A stretch of 64,000 nt of DNA from Thiocapsa roseopersicina (GTDB taxonomy: Bacteria > Pseudomonadota > Gammaproteobacteria > Chromatiales > Chromatiaceae): NCBI RefSeq assembly GCF_900106925.1, contig NZ_FNNZ01000002.1, forward strand, positions 186,001-250,000, given 5' to 3'. Within the stretch, counting starts at the first letter, position 1; every line of letters starts with the position of its first letter. The position numbers were made by a program, and so were the translations under genes. Below are positions 24,919-33,548 of the stretch, in pieces. Below the pieces are notes generated by a model. It made no database searches and was not told where the DNA came from. It worked only from the letters and a program-made list of their open reading frames with translations.

Positions 24919-27783
24919 ATGCATAGATTTCAACAGCCCGAGGAGCACCCCACGCGTGTCGACTCCGCGCCGCAATGCGCCGTCGATCTGGGTAGACTGC
25001 TCGATGCACTGCCCTGCGGCGCCGTCGTGCTCGACGCCGACCAACGCGTCGTGGCAGCAACCCGAGTCTTCTCGGCCGTCTTGGACTACCCCCAAGGCTT
25101 GCCGACGAATCTCGCATTCGCAGATCTGCTCGAAGAGGGGGACGCATCCCGAGTCGGCGACTTTCTGGCCACGGGCGAGGCCGAGACAACCCGAACCGTG
25201 CGTCTGCGGACCCGAGCAGGTCTCCCCGTCAGTACCCTCATGCACTTCTCGCGCCTCGCTCCGGGCGAGACGCCTGCTGCGCACGTGGTGGGCATCGTCA
25301 TCGAGCAGCGCACCGTCGCGGGCACCCCGTTTCAGTCGGAGCGCCCCGGAGACGAGGCGCAGGCCTTCGCGGGAGTCGCCAACTGGGAGATCGACGTTGC
25401 GACCGGCCGCACCCTGGCCTCGCGCACCTGGTACGACATCTGGGGCTTCGAGCCCGACACGGACGTCACCCTGGATGCGGTGCTGCTGCAGATCCATCCC
25501 GACGACCGCGACCTGGCAAGAGCCGTCGTGCGTCAGGCCATCGAGGCCGCCGTCCCCTTCCGCTTTCGCCATCGCATCATCCGGCCCGACGGGACGCTGC
25601 GCTGGGCGGAAAGCGCCGGCCGCCTCGAGCCCGCGGGCTCGGACGGCGCATCCAAGCTCTCCGGCGTCGTGCTGGACATCACGCAACGCCGTGCCGCCGA
25701 GGAAGCTCTGGCACGCTACTACGACATCGTCTCCGCCTCCCCCGATCGCATCGCTTTCCTCGACCGCGGCGGCTGCCTGCTTGCCGCAAACGCGGCCTTC
25801 CTGACGGCGATCCAACGAACGCCGGAGAATGCCGTCGGGCGTCCTTTGCAGGAGGTCGAGGGTCAGGGTCCGCTCAGCGAGCTCGTGTATCGCAACCTCG
25901 GGCGCTGTCTCGACGGGGGACACCCGGCCGTCGACGACATCCGCGAGAGCGACCCCGACGGTCAGGTACGCGAGTCCGAGGTCAGACTCTTTCCCCATCG
26001 CGACGACCGGGACGAGGTGACGGGTATCGTCGTCAACATCCGCGACGTGACCAGCGTGCGGGACTCCGAGCGGCGTCTGCTGCAATCCGCGGTCGTCTAT
26101 GCCGCAACCTCGGACGGCGTCCTGATGACCGACGCCGACGGGCGGATCGTTGCCGTCAACGCGGCATTCAGCCGGATTACTGGCTATGCGGAGGCCGAGG
26201 TCCTCGGGCGCAAGCCGAGCCTGCTCAACTCCCATTGGCACACCAAGAGCTTTTTCACTCGTATGTGGCGCCGGCTGATCAAGCAAGGCGTTTGGGAGGG
26301 CGAGATCTGGAACCGCCGCAAGGACGGGGAGATCTACCTGCAGAAACTCCATATCCGCCGCATCCTCGATGGCCGCGGCAAGGTCACCAATTTCGTCGGT
26401 GTCTTCGCCGAGCGCCCCGTCTCCGCCAACGGGCCCAAGCACGTCGAGTATCTTGCCCACTACGACCCCTTGACCAAACTACCCAACCGCCTGTTGTTCG
26501 ACTCGCGCCTGGCCTATGCGATGGACCCGGCACGTCGCAATCGCACCCCGGTTGCGCTCTTCTTGCTCGACCTCGATCGTTTCGCGAACATCAACGCGAG
26601 TCTCGGCCACCCGATCGGCGACGAGCTCCTGCGTACGGTCGGGCTGCGCCTGCGCGAGACCATTCGTCCCGCCGACACCCTGGCGCGACTGAGCGGGAAC
26701 CAGTTCGGGCTTCTCTTCGAGGGGATCCAAACCCCCACGGAGGCACAGGAGATCGCGCGACGCCTGCGCTCGGCCCTGCGGGCCCCGATGACGGTGCGCG
26801 GACATCAAGTCTTCGTCACCATGAGCATGGGGATCGCCTTGGAAGCCTGTGCGAGCAACGACACCGAGGTCATGATCGCGCATGCCGCAACGGCGCTCGG
26901 CAATGTCAAGCAAGGCGGACGCGACGGTTTCCGGATCTATTCCGAACCGCCGGGCGGCACATCGACAGCGCGTCAGCGCCTGACCGAGATGCTGCGAGGC
27001 GGGCTCGAAAAAGGCGAATTCGAGCTGCTTTTCCAGCCGCGCGTCCATTTGGAGACGGGGCGTTGGCCCGGTGCCGAGGTCCGGGTGCGCTGGCATCAGC
27101 CGGAGCTGGGACTGGTCGCGCACGAACGGCTCCTGCCCCTGATCGAATCCGCCGGCATGATGATCGATATGGGTCAGTGGATCCTCGCCGAGGCATGCAG
27201 TCAGTTGCGGGACTGGAGTCTCGGAGGCATGCCGATCGGGATCCTTGCCGTGAGCATCTCCGAGACCCAGCTGACGCGTTTCGATCTGGTACCGTCGCTC
27301 GCGCGGCTGCTCCACGCCAACGGAATCGACGCCGCCCGCCTTGAGCTGAGCTTCGCCGAGTCGCTCCTGTTCAAGCACCCGGAGCAGGCCCGCGAGGTCC
27401 TCGACGGACTGCACCGACTCGGTGTGGGCGTGACCGTAAGCGAGGTCGGCACGAGCTGGCTTGCGCCGCCGGTTCTGCGTCGGCTTCCGATCCGCAGGCT
27501 CACGATTCATCGCAGCTTCGTGGACGCCATGCCGGACTCGCCGGACGATCTGGCTGTCGTCCAGGCCCTGATCGCCATGGCCCAAGCATTGGACATCGAC
27601 GTCACGGCAGACGGGGTGCGCGACGACCGCCAGCGCTTCATCCTGCTCAACATCGGCTGTCCAGAGGCGCAGGGCGACCTTTTCGCGCCGCCGCTGACGG
27701 CGTCCCACTACGAGCGCTGCCTGCTCCAAGTCTCGGAACCCCCGCCCGAAGCACCCACCGAGCCTCGCCTCCCCCTCGTATGA
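24919..27783 (+). CDS. Multi-PAS protein with degenerate GGDEF and EAL domains
   Basis: A 954-aa cytoplasmic signalling protein. About four PAS folds occupy residues ~25-510, including a PAS_3 type with WEIDVATGRTLASRTWYDIW and IHPDDRDLARAVV. A GGDEF-family domain (about 510-675) keeps DPLTKLPNRLLF and DLDRFANINASLGH but the active loop is SGNQF (592-596) instead of GGDEF. The EAL-family domain (about 690-940) has EVR (720-722) for EAL. It also has VSISETQ for the metal-binding Asn strand, SEVGTSW for DDFGTGY and TIHRSF for KIDRSF. Both enzymes are almost certainly inactive, so it is probably a c-di-GMP receptor or scaffold; that function is inferred. Confidence 0.88.
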   Translation: MHRFQQPEEHPTRVDSAPQCAVDLGRLLDALPCGAVVLDADQRVVAATRVFSAVLDYPQGLPTNLAFADLLEEGDASRVGDFLATGEAETTRTVRLRTRAGLPVSTLMHFSRLAPGETPAAHVVGIVIEQRTVAGTPFQSERPGDEAQAFAGVANWEIDVATGRTLASRTWYDIWGFEPDTDVTLDAVLLQIHPDDRDLARAVVRQAIEAAVPFRFRHRIIRPDGTLRWAESAGRLEPAGSDGASKLSGVVLDITQRRAAEEALARYYDIVSASPDRIAFLDRGGCLLAANAAFLTAIQRTPENAVGRPLQEVEGQGPLSELVYRNLGRCLDGGHPAVDDIRESDPDGQVRESEVRLFPHRDDRDEVTGIVVNIRDVTSVRDSERRLLQSAVVYAATSDGVLMTDADGRIVAVNAAFSRITGYAEAEVLGRKPSLLNSHWHTKSFFTRMWRRLIKQGVWEGEIWNRRKDGEIYLQKLHIRRILDGRGKVTNFVGVFAERPVSANGPKHVEYLAHYDPLTKLPNRLLFDSRLAYAMDPARRNRTPVALFLLDLDRFANINASLGHPIGDELLRTVGLRLRETIRPADTLARLSGNQFGLLFEGIQTPTEAQEIARRLRSALRAPMTVRGHQVFVTMSMGIALEACASNDTEVMIAHAATALGNVKQGGRDGFRIYSEPPGGTSTARQRLTEMLRGGLEKGEFELLFQPRVHLETGRWPGAEVRVRWHQPELGLVAHERLLPLIESAGMMIDMGQWILAEACSQLRDWSLGGMPIGILAVSISETQLTRFDLVPSLARLLHANGIDAARLELSFAESLLFKHPEQAREVLDGLHRLGVGVTVSEVGTSWLAPPVLRRLPIRRLTIHRSFVDAMPDSPDDLAVVQALIAMAQALDIDVTADGVRDDRQRFILLNIGCPEAQGDLFAPPLTASHYERCLLQVSEPPPEAPTEPRLPLV

Positions 27784-27860
27784 CGGTCTAATCGCACCTT
27801 GCGACACCCGGGCATGACGTGTCTAATCCAGACCCAATGTCACGGAAAGAGCCCAGGCCC

Positions 27861-30449
27861 ATGTCTGTCCCCGACCTGGCACCCTTACTCGAGCAGTCGG
27901 GTTTGGTCGATGCCTATACGCCCCTACCCGAGCGCTACGACGAGATGCGCACGGCCGAGGGCGAGGTACGCCCCCACTGGCAGTACGTTCTCGATGCCTT
28001 GCGCACGCTCGGGCCGAGCGGAATCGAGGCGCGTTGGCGCGAGGCCACCCGCATGGTCCGCGACAACGGCGTCACCTACAACCTCAACGCCGAGCCGCGG
28101 GGCATGTCGCGCCCCTGGGAGCTGGATCTGCTGCCGCTGCTCATTCGCAGCGAGGAATGGGCCGAGCTCGAGCGTGGGCTGATGCAGCGTGCCGACCTGC
28201 TCAATCAGGTCTTGCTCGACCTTTACGGGCCGCGCAAGCTGATCCGCAGCGGTCTCTTGCCGGCCGAGCTGTTCGACGCCAGCGCCGAATTTCTGCTCCC
28301 CTGTCACGGTGTGGAGGTCGCAGGGCATCGCCCCTTGGTCCAGTACGCAGCCGATCTGACACGCACGTCGGACGGACACTGGCGGATCATCGGCGACCGC
28401 ACCCAGAGCCCGCTCGGCTTCGGCTATGCGCTGGAGAATCGGGTGGTCTTGTCGCGCGTGCTGCCCAGCATGTTCCGCGACTCGCATGTGCATCGCCTCG
28501 CCGGATTTTTCCGCTCGATCCGGCGCACCTTGACACGCCTCGCTCCCCGACGGGCAGAGCATTCGCGTGTGGTCGTCCTCACGCCGGGGCCGGAGAGCGA
28601 GGCCTATTTCGAGCACGCCTATCTGGCCAACTATCTCGGCTTCACGCTCGTACAAGGCGGGGATCTCTCCGTGCGCGACGGGGCACTCTGGCTGCGGACA
28701 CTGGGTCGGCTCGAGCGCATCGATGCCGTCCTGCGTCGCGTCGACGACGGTTGGTGCGACCCGTTGGAGCTGCGCGAAGACTCGTTCCTCGGCGTGCCGG
28801 GTTTGGTCCAAGCGGTGCGGGCCGGCAACCTGGTGGTCGCCAACGCGTTGGGAAGCGGCATCCTCGAGCACCCGGCACTGCCCGCCTTTCTGCCGAGCCT
28901 GTGCCGAGAGCTGCTGGGCGAGGAGCTGCAGATCCCGGATATCCCGACCTGGTGGTGCGGCGATCCGGCGTCGCTGGCTCAGGTCTTGGACCGTCTCGAT
29001 GAGCTCGTCGTCAAACCCCTGAACAAGCGTCACGGTCAGCGTTGTCTCGTCCCCGACACCATGGATGCGCCTGCCCGCGCGGTGCTGCTCCAAGCCATCC
29101 GGGAACACCCCGACAGCTACATCGCGCAGGAACGTGTGAATCCGTCGACCGCGCCCGCACTCATCGGCCGGCACCTCGAACCCAGGCCCAGCGTCCTGCG
29201 GACCTTCTTGACCGCCGAGGAGGACGGCTACGCAGTCATGCCCGGCGGACTCGGGCGGGTCACCCCGACCAGCGATACCGCGCTCAACTCCAACCAGCTC
29301 GGCGGGTTGGCCAAGGACGTCTGGGTCGTCGCCTCGGAGCCGGAGCGCCAGGAAAGCCTGCTGGTCACGACCGAGATGCACACGCCCGCGGTGACGCAGG
29401 AGAGCGAGGTCTCCAGCCGGGTCGCCGACAATCTGTTCTGGATCGGTCGCTATGCCGAGCGTGCCGAGGGCCTGGTTCGACTGCTGCGGATCACCATCTT
29501 CAAGCTCTCAGAGCGCAGCGATTATGCCGCCTCGACGGGCGACTCCTGCTGTCTGCGCTCGCTCCTGGAGGCACTGACCAACCAGACCCAGTCGTTTCCC
29601 GGCTTCATCGGTACCGGCGCTGCAGAGCGTTTGCGCAACCCAGTGCCCGAGATGCTTTCGCTCATCTCCGACCCCGCACGCCTAGGTGGTCTCCCGCAGA
29701 CGCTCCAGGCCCTGGGGCAGGCCGCCTACTCGGTCCGCGACCGTCTCTCCGCCGACACTTGGCGCATCGTGAGCGACATCGAGGCCCATCTCGGCAACCT
29801 CACTCACGAACCGCCGGGGCAGCTCTCGCTCGCCCTCGACGAGCTGGACCCTTTGATCACCTCGTTGGTGGCCTTCTCCGCTCTCACCCAGGAGAACATG
29901 ACCCACAACGAAGGCTGGCATTTCCTCGAGATCGGACGTCGTCTCGAGCGCGCCGCCTCCACCGCGAGCCTCTTGCGCTCGATGCTGGTGCCGATCGCCG
30001 GCGAGCCGGACGAGAACATGGTCATCGAGGCGGTTCTCGGCGTGACCGACAGCCTCATCACCTATCGCCGCCGGTATCGCGCCGGCACCCGGATCGGCGC
30101 ACTTCTGGACCTGGTCTTTCAGGACGAGGGCAACCCACGCGCCCTCGCCTATCAGCTCATGCAGCTCGAGCGCTTGGTCTCCGAGTTGCCTCGAGGCGAC
30201 ATGGCCGTCGGTCGCACGGCTGTGGAAAAGCACGTCCTGAAGGGGCTTACGGGTATTCGCTTGGCCGAGATCGACAGCCTGGTCCAGCCGGACAAGGCAG
30301 GCGCACGCCGCGCCGCGCTGGCCGCCATGCTGGCCGAGCTCGATCGGCAAAGCGCCGCCATCTCGGACGCCATCACGGCCCAGTATTTCAGACACGAAGA
30401 GCAGCCCCACAGCCTGCTGCGCCGAGCCGCGGCGCGGGGCGCCTCATGA
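27861..30449 (+). CDS. Circularly permuted ATP-grasp / alpha-E domain fusion protein
   Basis: An 862-aa fusion. The N-terminal ~480 residues match the circularly permuted ATP-grasp family (DUF404/DUF407): YDEMRTAEGEVRPHW, then GDRTQSPLGFGYALENR, then VVKPLNKRHGQRCLVP. The C-terminal ~350 residues match the alpha-helical alpha-E family (DUF403): VADNLFWIGRYAERAEG, then NEGWHFLEIGRRLERA. In many genomes these are separate genes followed by a transglutaminase-like gene, as here. They are predicted to make or modify a peptide. I chose the ATG at 27861 for a GGAAAGAG site; an ATG at 27837 and a GTG at 27819 are alternatives. It overlaps the next gene as ATGA. Confidence 0.88.
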   Translation: MSVPDLAPLLEQSGLVDAYTPLPERYDEMRTAEGEVRPHWQYVLDALRTLGPSGIEARWREATRMVRDNGVTYNLNAEPRGMSRPWELDLLPLLIRSEEWAELERGLMQRADLLNQVLLDLYGPRKLIRSGLLPAELFDASAEFLLPCHGVEVAGHRPLVQYAADLTRTSDGHWRIIGDRTQSPLGFGYALENRVVLSRVLPSMFRDSHVHRLAGFFRSIRRTLTRLAPRRAEHSRVVVLTPGPESEAYFEHAYLANYLGFTLVQGGDLSVRDGALWLRTLGRLERIDAVLRRVDDGWCDPLELREDSFLGVPGLVQAVRAGNLVVANALGSGILEHPALPAFLPSLCRELLGEELQIPDIPTWWCGDPASLAQVLDRLDELVVKPLNKRHGQRCLVPDTMDAPARAVLLQAIREHPDSYIAQERVNPSTAPALIGRHLEPRPSVLRTFLTAEEDGYAVMPGGLGRVTPTSDTALNSNQLGGLAKDVWVVASEPERQESLLVTTEMHTPAVTQESEVSSRVADNLFWIGRYAERAEGLVRLLRITIFKLSERSDYAASTGDSCCLRSLLEALTNQTQSFPGFIGTGAAERLRNPVPEMLSLISDPARLGGLPQTLQALGQAAYSVRDRLSADTWRIVSDIEAHLGNLTHEPPGQLSLALDELDPLITSLVAFSALTQENMTHNEGWHFLEIGRRLERAASTASLLRSMLVPIAGEPDENMVIEAVLGVTDSLITYRRRYRAGTRIGALLDLVFQDEGNPRALAYQLMQLERLVSELPRGDMAVGRTAVEKHVLKGLTGIRLAEIDSLVQPDKAGARRAALAAMLAELDRQSAAISDAITAQYFRHEEQPHSLLRRAAARGAS

Positions 30450-31411
30450 GATTCCGGATCAATCACGTCACCCGCTACGAGTACGCCGAGCCGGTGTCGC
30501 TGTGCCACAGCATCGCGCATCTGAAGCCGCCACAGACGGCGCGCCAGCGCTGTCTGTCCAGTCAGATCCGGGTCGATCCCTGGCCGGCCGTTCATCGCGA
30601 GCACGAGGATTTCTTCGGCAACCGGGTGAGCTATTTTTCGATCCAGCAGGCCCACGATGCACTCGAAGTGCGCGCCCAGAGCGAGGTGGAGGTGACCGCC
30701 CCGACCTTGCCGAAGCCCGAGGCGACGCAGCCTTGGGAACGGATCGTCGATCGTCTCCATGATCGCTACGACGAACCCATGACCAACCTGCGGATCTTCA
30801 CCCTCCCCTCGCCGCTCGTCCCGCCGGATCCGGATGCCCGCGCCTATGCCGCCGAATCCTTTCTGCCGGGGCGCCCGATCCTGGAGGCAACGATCGAGCT
30901 GATGGGGCGCATCTACCGCGACTTCGTCTACGACCCGACCTCCACGACCATTTCCACCCCGCTCGCCGAGGTGATGGAGCAGCGCAAAGGCGTCTGTCAG
31001 GATTTCGCGCACGTCGCGATCGCCGGGCTGCGCGGACTCGGACTCGCCACCCGCTATGTCAGCGGCTATCTGGAAACACTCCCGCCGCCGGGCCAGGTCA
31101 AGCTCCAAGGCGCCGACGCCTCGCATGCCTGGTTCTCGGTGCTCATTCCCAACCTGGGCTGGATCGATTTCGACCCCACCAACGATCGGATCCCCGGCGA
31201 GCAGCACATCACCACCGCCGTCGGTCGCGACTTTCAGGATGTCACGCCGCTGCGCGGGATCTTCTACGGCGGGGGAACCCACGAGCTACGGGTGGCGGTG
31301 GATGTGAATCGCGTGCCGCCGGCGGGAACCGAAGCCTCGGTTGCCGAGCCGCCGGCCGCAGGCGTCCAGCCGCCGGCCCCTTCGTCCCGGTCGCGGATGC
31401 AGGGCTCCTGA
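30446..31411 (+). CDS. Transglutaminase-like cysteine protease
   Basis: A 321-aa protein with the N-terminal Bact_transglu_N domain (MRFRINHVTRYEYAEPVSLC) and a transglutaminase-like core. The Cys-His-Asp triad is seen in KGVCQDFAH, ASHAWFSVLIP and WIDFDPTND. It has no signal peptide. It is coupled by ATGA to the ATP-grasp/alpha-E fusion, a widespread pair. The Pro/Ala-rich tail (about residues 290-321) looks disordered. Likely activity is cysteine protease or amidase on a peptide made by its partner, which is inferred from family context. Confidence 0.9.
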   Translation: MRFRINHVTRYEYAEPVSLCHSIAHLKPPQTARQRCLSSQIRVDPWPAVHREHEDFFGNRVSYFSIQQAHDALEVRAQSEVEVTAPTLPKPEATQPWERIVDRLHDRYDEPMTNLRIFTLPSPLVPPDPDARAYAAESFLPGRPILEATIELMGRIYRDFVYDPTSTTISTPLAEVMEQRKGVCQDFAHVAIAGLRGLGLATRYVSGYLETLPPPGQVKLQGADASHAWFSVLIPNLGWIDFDPTNDRIPGEQHITTAVGRDFQDVTPLRGIFYGGGTHELRVAVDVNRVPPAGTEASVAEPPAAGVQPPAPSSRSRMQGS

Positions 31412-31438
31412 AACACAGCGGCGCACCCTCACCGGCTG

Positions 31439-31456
31439 CGCCCGGCTGGCCGGGCG
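31439..31456. terminator. Hairpin between convergent genes
   Basis: CGCCCGGC-TG-GCCGGGCG, a perfect 8-bp stem, lies 28 bp after the transglutaminase stop in the gap before the convergent gamma-carbonic anhydrase gene. No U-tract follows, so it could block read-through only weakly or be a repeat fragment. Confidence 0.4.
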
Positions 31457-31584
31457 GAACGCCGGCTTGGTGGTTGTAGTTGCAGGTGGATCGCGCGAAA
31501 GCGACATCCGAGATGCCGTGTCCCGAGGTCGGATGGGTCGCACACACCCCGGCTAGCCGAAAGAGCACGGAATCCGAAGCGCGC

Positions 31585-32151
31585 TTAGGTCGGCCGGCCG
31601 GTTGTCGATGCGCCAGTCGATCCCGCCCGATACCGGGCAACCAGCCGCACATAGTTCTCCGCCACATACTCCAGATACTCGCGCTCCCGATCGGTCAGCA
31701 CCCGCACCCTCCGCGCCGGTGCGCCGAGCCACAGCCAGCCGCCCTCCAGGACCTGACCCGGCGTCACCAAGGACCCTGCACCGAGCAACGTGAAGGGCTC
31801 GAGCACGGCACGATCGAGCACCCGCGCACCGATTCCGATCAGACAGTGATGCCGGATCTCGCATCCGTGCAGGACGACCTGGTGACCGACGGTGACATCC
31901 TCGTGAACGATCAGCGGCGCCCCTCCGGGCATGAAGCGGCTGTCGTGCGAGACATGCAGAACGCTCCCATCCTGAATGTTGGTCCGTGCGCCGATCTCGA
32001 TGCGATGGATGTCCCCGCGGATCACGCATCCGGGCCAGACGGACGCACCCGCGCCGAGTGTCACCTCGCCGATCACGACGGCGGTCTCGTCGATCCAAGC
32101 GGTCGGATCGATCATCGGATGCTTGCCTTCGAACGAGCGGATGTGCGTCAT
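31585..32151 (-). CDS. Gamma-carbonic anhydrase-like hexapeptide-repeat protein (YrdA/CaiE type)
   Basis: A 188-aa left-handed beta-helix protein with imperfect hexapeptides such as GEVTLGAGASVWPGCVIRGD. The three zinc-ligand histidines of gamma-carbonic anhydrases appear as GSVLHV and GHQVVLHG (H-x4-H). Many bacterial members of the family are of uncertain hydratase activity. The ATG at 32151 overlaps the stop of the upstream GNAT gene by 4 nt, so the two are co-translated. The C-terminus is Gly/Ser/Thr-rich. Confidence 0.88.
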   Translation of the reverse strand: MTHIRSFEGKHPMIDPTAWIDETAVVIGEVTLGAGASVWPGCVIRGDIHRIEIGARTNIQDGSVLHVSHDSRFMPGGAPLIVHEDVTVGHQVVLHGCEIRHHCLIGIGARVLDRAVLEPFTLLGAGSLVTPGQVLEGGWLWLGAPARRVRVLTDREREYLEYVAENYVRLVARYRAGSTGASTTGRPT

Positions 32152-32936
32152 GGGTATCGGCTCTGAATTCGACTCGGTACGACATGATCGTACCAGGCCA
32201 GGGCCATGGTCTCGAAAAAGGCGATCGAGACATTGGCCGCGCGTTCCCATGAGCTGACCCATGCCTCGGGCAACGGACGCGCGCTCCGCCGGGGAAGGTG
32301 TTCCGGGGTGGACAGGGCACCCGGCTCCCGGGACCGGGACAGCTCCGAATCCCCGTGGATCGGCACGGCCTCGGGAAGACCGCAGTCATACTCGAGCGTG
32401 CCGTCGTCCAACCAAACCGCATGGCCCCCGAGCCGTTTGGCCAGAGCGCGCATGCCTTCGTTGTCCGCGAGGACCTCGCAGCGAAAACGGCGAATCCCCT
32501 GCTCCCGCGCCTCGACGATCAAATGCTCCAGCAGAGCGCTCCCCACCCCGTTGCCTTGGGCCCGATCCACAACGGCCATCGCCAGCTCCGCTGTTTCGGA
32601 TACGGGCTCCGATCCGGACGTGGAACGGATGCACCGAGCCACGCCGAGAACCTCCGTTTCCCCCGACACCGTCCGCCGGAGCGCCGCGAAGGCGAGATGA
32701 TCGCGCCCGTCTGCACCTGTCAAATACGCCAGATCCGCTTCGGTCAATACGCGCTTCGCCCCGAAAAACCGCAATCGGCGCGACGCATCGGAAAGCCCCT
32801 CGAAACAGGCCGTCACGATCGCCGGATCGTCTCCCTCGATCGGGCGAATTCGACAAAAGGTACCGTCCTTCAGACGCACGGCCTCGCCGCGGGGCGAGGC
32901 TCGGCTGCGGGCACGCTCGATACTGATGATATTCAT
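32148..32936 (-). CDS. GNAT-family N-acetyltransferase
   Basis: A 262-aa acetyltransferase. The GNAT core runs from about residue 25 (VRLKDGTFCRIRPIEGDDPA) through GLSDASRRLRFFGAK, ELAMAVVDRAQGNGVGSALLEHLI (the acetyl-CoA pyrophosphate loop, Q-x-x-G-x-G/A) and RFRCEVLADNEGMRALAKRLG. It resembles the single-domain relatives of the protein lysine acetyltransferase Pat. About 60 residues follow the GNAT core without recognisable motif. The ATG at 32936 has GGAGAG upstream. Substrate unknown. First gene of a pair with the carbonic anhydrase-like gene. Confidence 0.85.
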   Translation of the reverse strand: MNIISIERARSRASPRGEAVRLKDGTFCRIRPIEGDDPAIVTACFEGLSDASRRLRFFGAKRVLTEADLAYLTGADGRDHLAFAALRRTVSGETEVLGVARCIRSTSGSEPVSETAELAMAVVDRAQGNGVGSALLEHLIVEAREQGIRRFRCEVLADNEGMRALAKRLGGHAVWLDDGTLEYDCGLPEAVPIHGDSELSRSREPGALSTPEHLPRRSARPLPEAWVSSWERAANVSIAFFETMALAWYDHVVPSRIQSRYP

Positions 32937-33176
32937 GGCAAGGCTCTCCGGATTCTCGACGCACCGACCCGGCAGGGCCTCCCGGCCGATCTTCGCGACC
33001 GGCACCGGACATCCGAGCCGTTTTTTGTGCACTGCAACATAAGATGGCGGTGCGCAGCAATGGTTCAATCCAAACCGACACGACGACAGGGCATGCCCCG
33101 CCGGAGGCGAAAAGCCCACCTGCGCTCCGGATCATGCACAATAGGCGTCTTGGAAGACGCAGAGGCGAGGACGCGC

Positions 33177-33548
33177 ATGAGCAAACGATTCCCTTTCACC
33201 TGGGCCGCGGCAGGTCTCGGCCTGGTCCTCGCGCTCGTGCTTGCGCTGGGCGGAAGTCCGGGAGGCACCCCGGGCGAAGGGGTAGACACGCAGGCGGCGC
33301 AGGGGATGCCCTTGCTCACCCGACTTTTCATCGGCGAATTCGGTTTTCTGATCACCGCCGCAGGCGCATTTTGGGGCTTCAAGCACCGACACGGCCAAGG
33401 CGCCGAGATCGCGACCCTGATCGCCGCCCTTGCCTGTGCCATCCTGGCCGTGGCCTTCCTGATCATGGGAATCGGGCTCTGGAGCGCGAGCTTCGACGGC
33501 ACCTCCGCCGCGATCCGGCCCGGTTCGCTCGAGTCGACCCTCGGATGA
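33177..33548 (+). CDS. Small two-helix membrane protein
   Basis: A 123-aa protein starting MSKRFPFTWAAAGLGLVLAL, with an N-terminal membrane helix or signal anchor, a short Gly-rich loop (GGSPGGTPGEG) and two more hydrophobic stretches (LLTRLFIGEFGFLITAAGAF and LACAILAVAFLIMGIGLW). AGGCGAGG lies just upstream of the ATG at 33177. It overlaps the next gene as ATGA. I do not recognise a family. It may act with the downstream protein, also membrane-anchored. Confidence 0.75.
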   Translation: MSKRFPFTWAAAGLGLVLALVLALGGSPGGTPGEGVDTQAAQGMPLLTRLFIGEFGFLITAAGAFWGFKHRHGQGAEIATLIAALACAILAVAFLIMGIGLWSASFDGTSAAIRPGSLESTLG

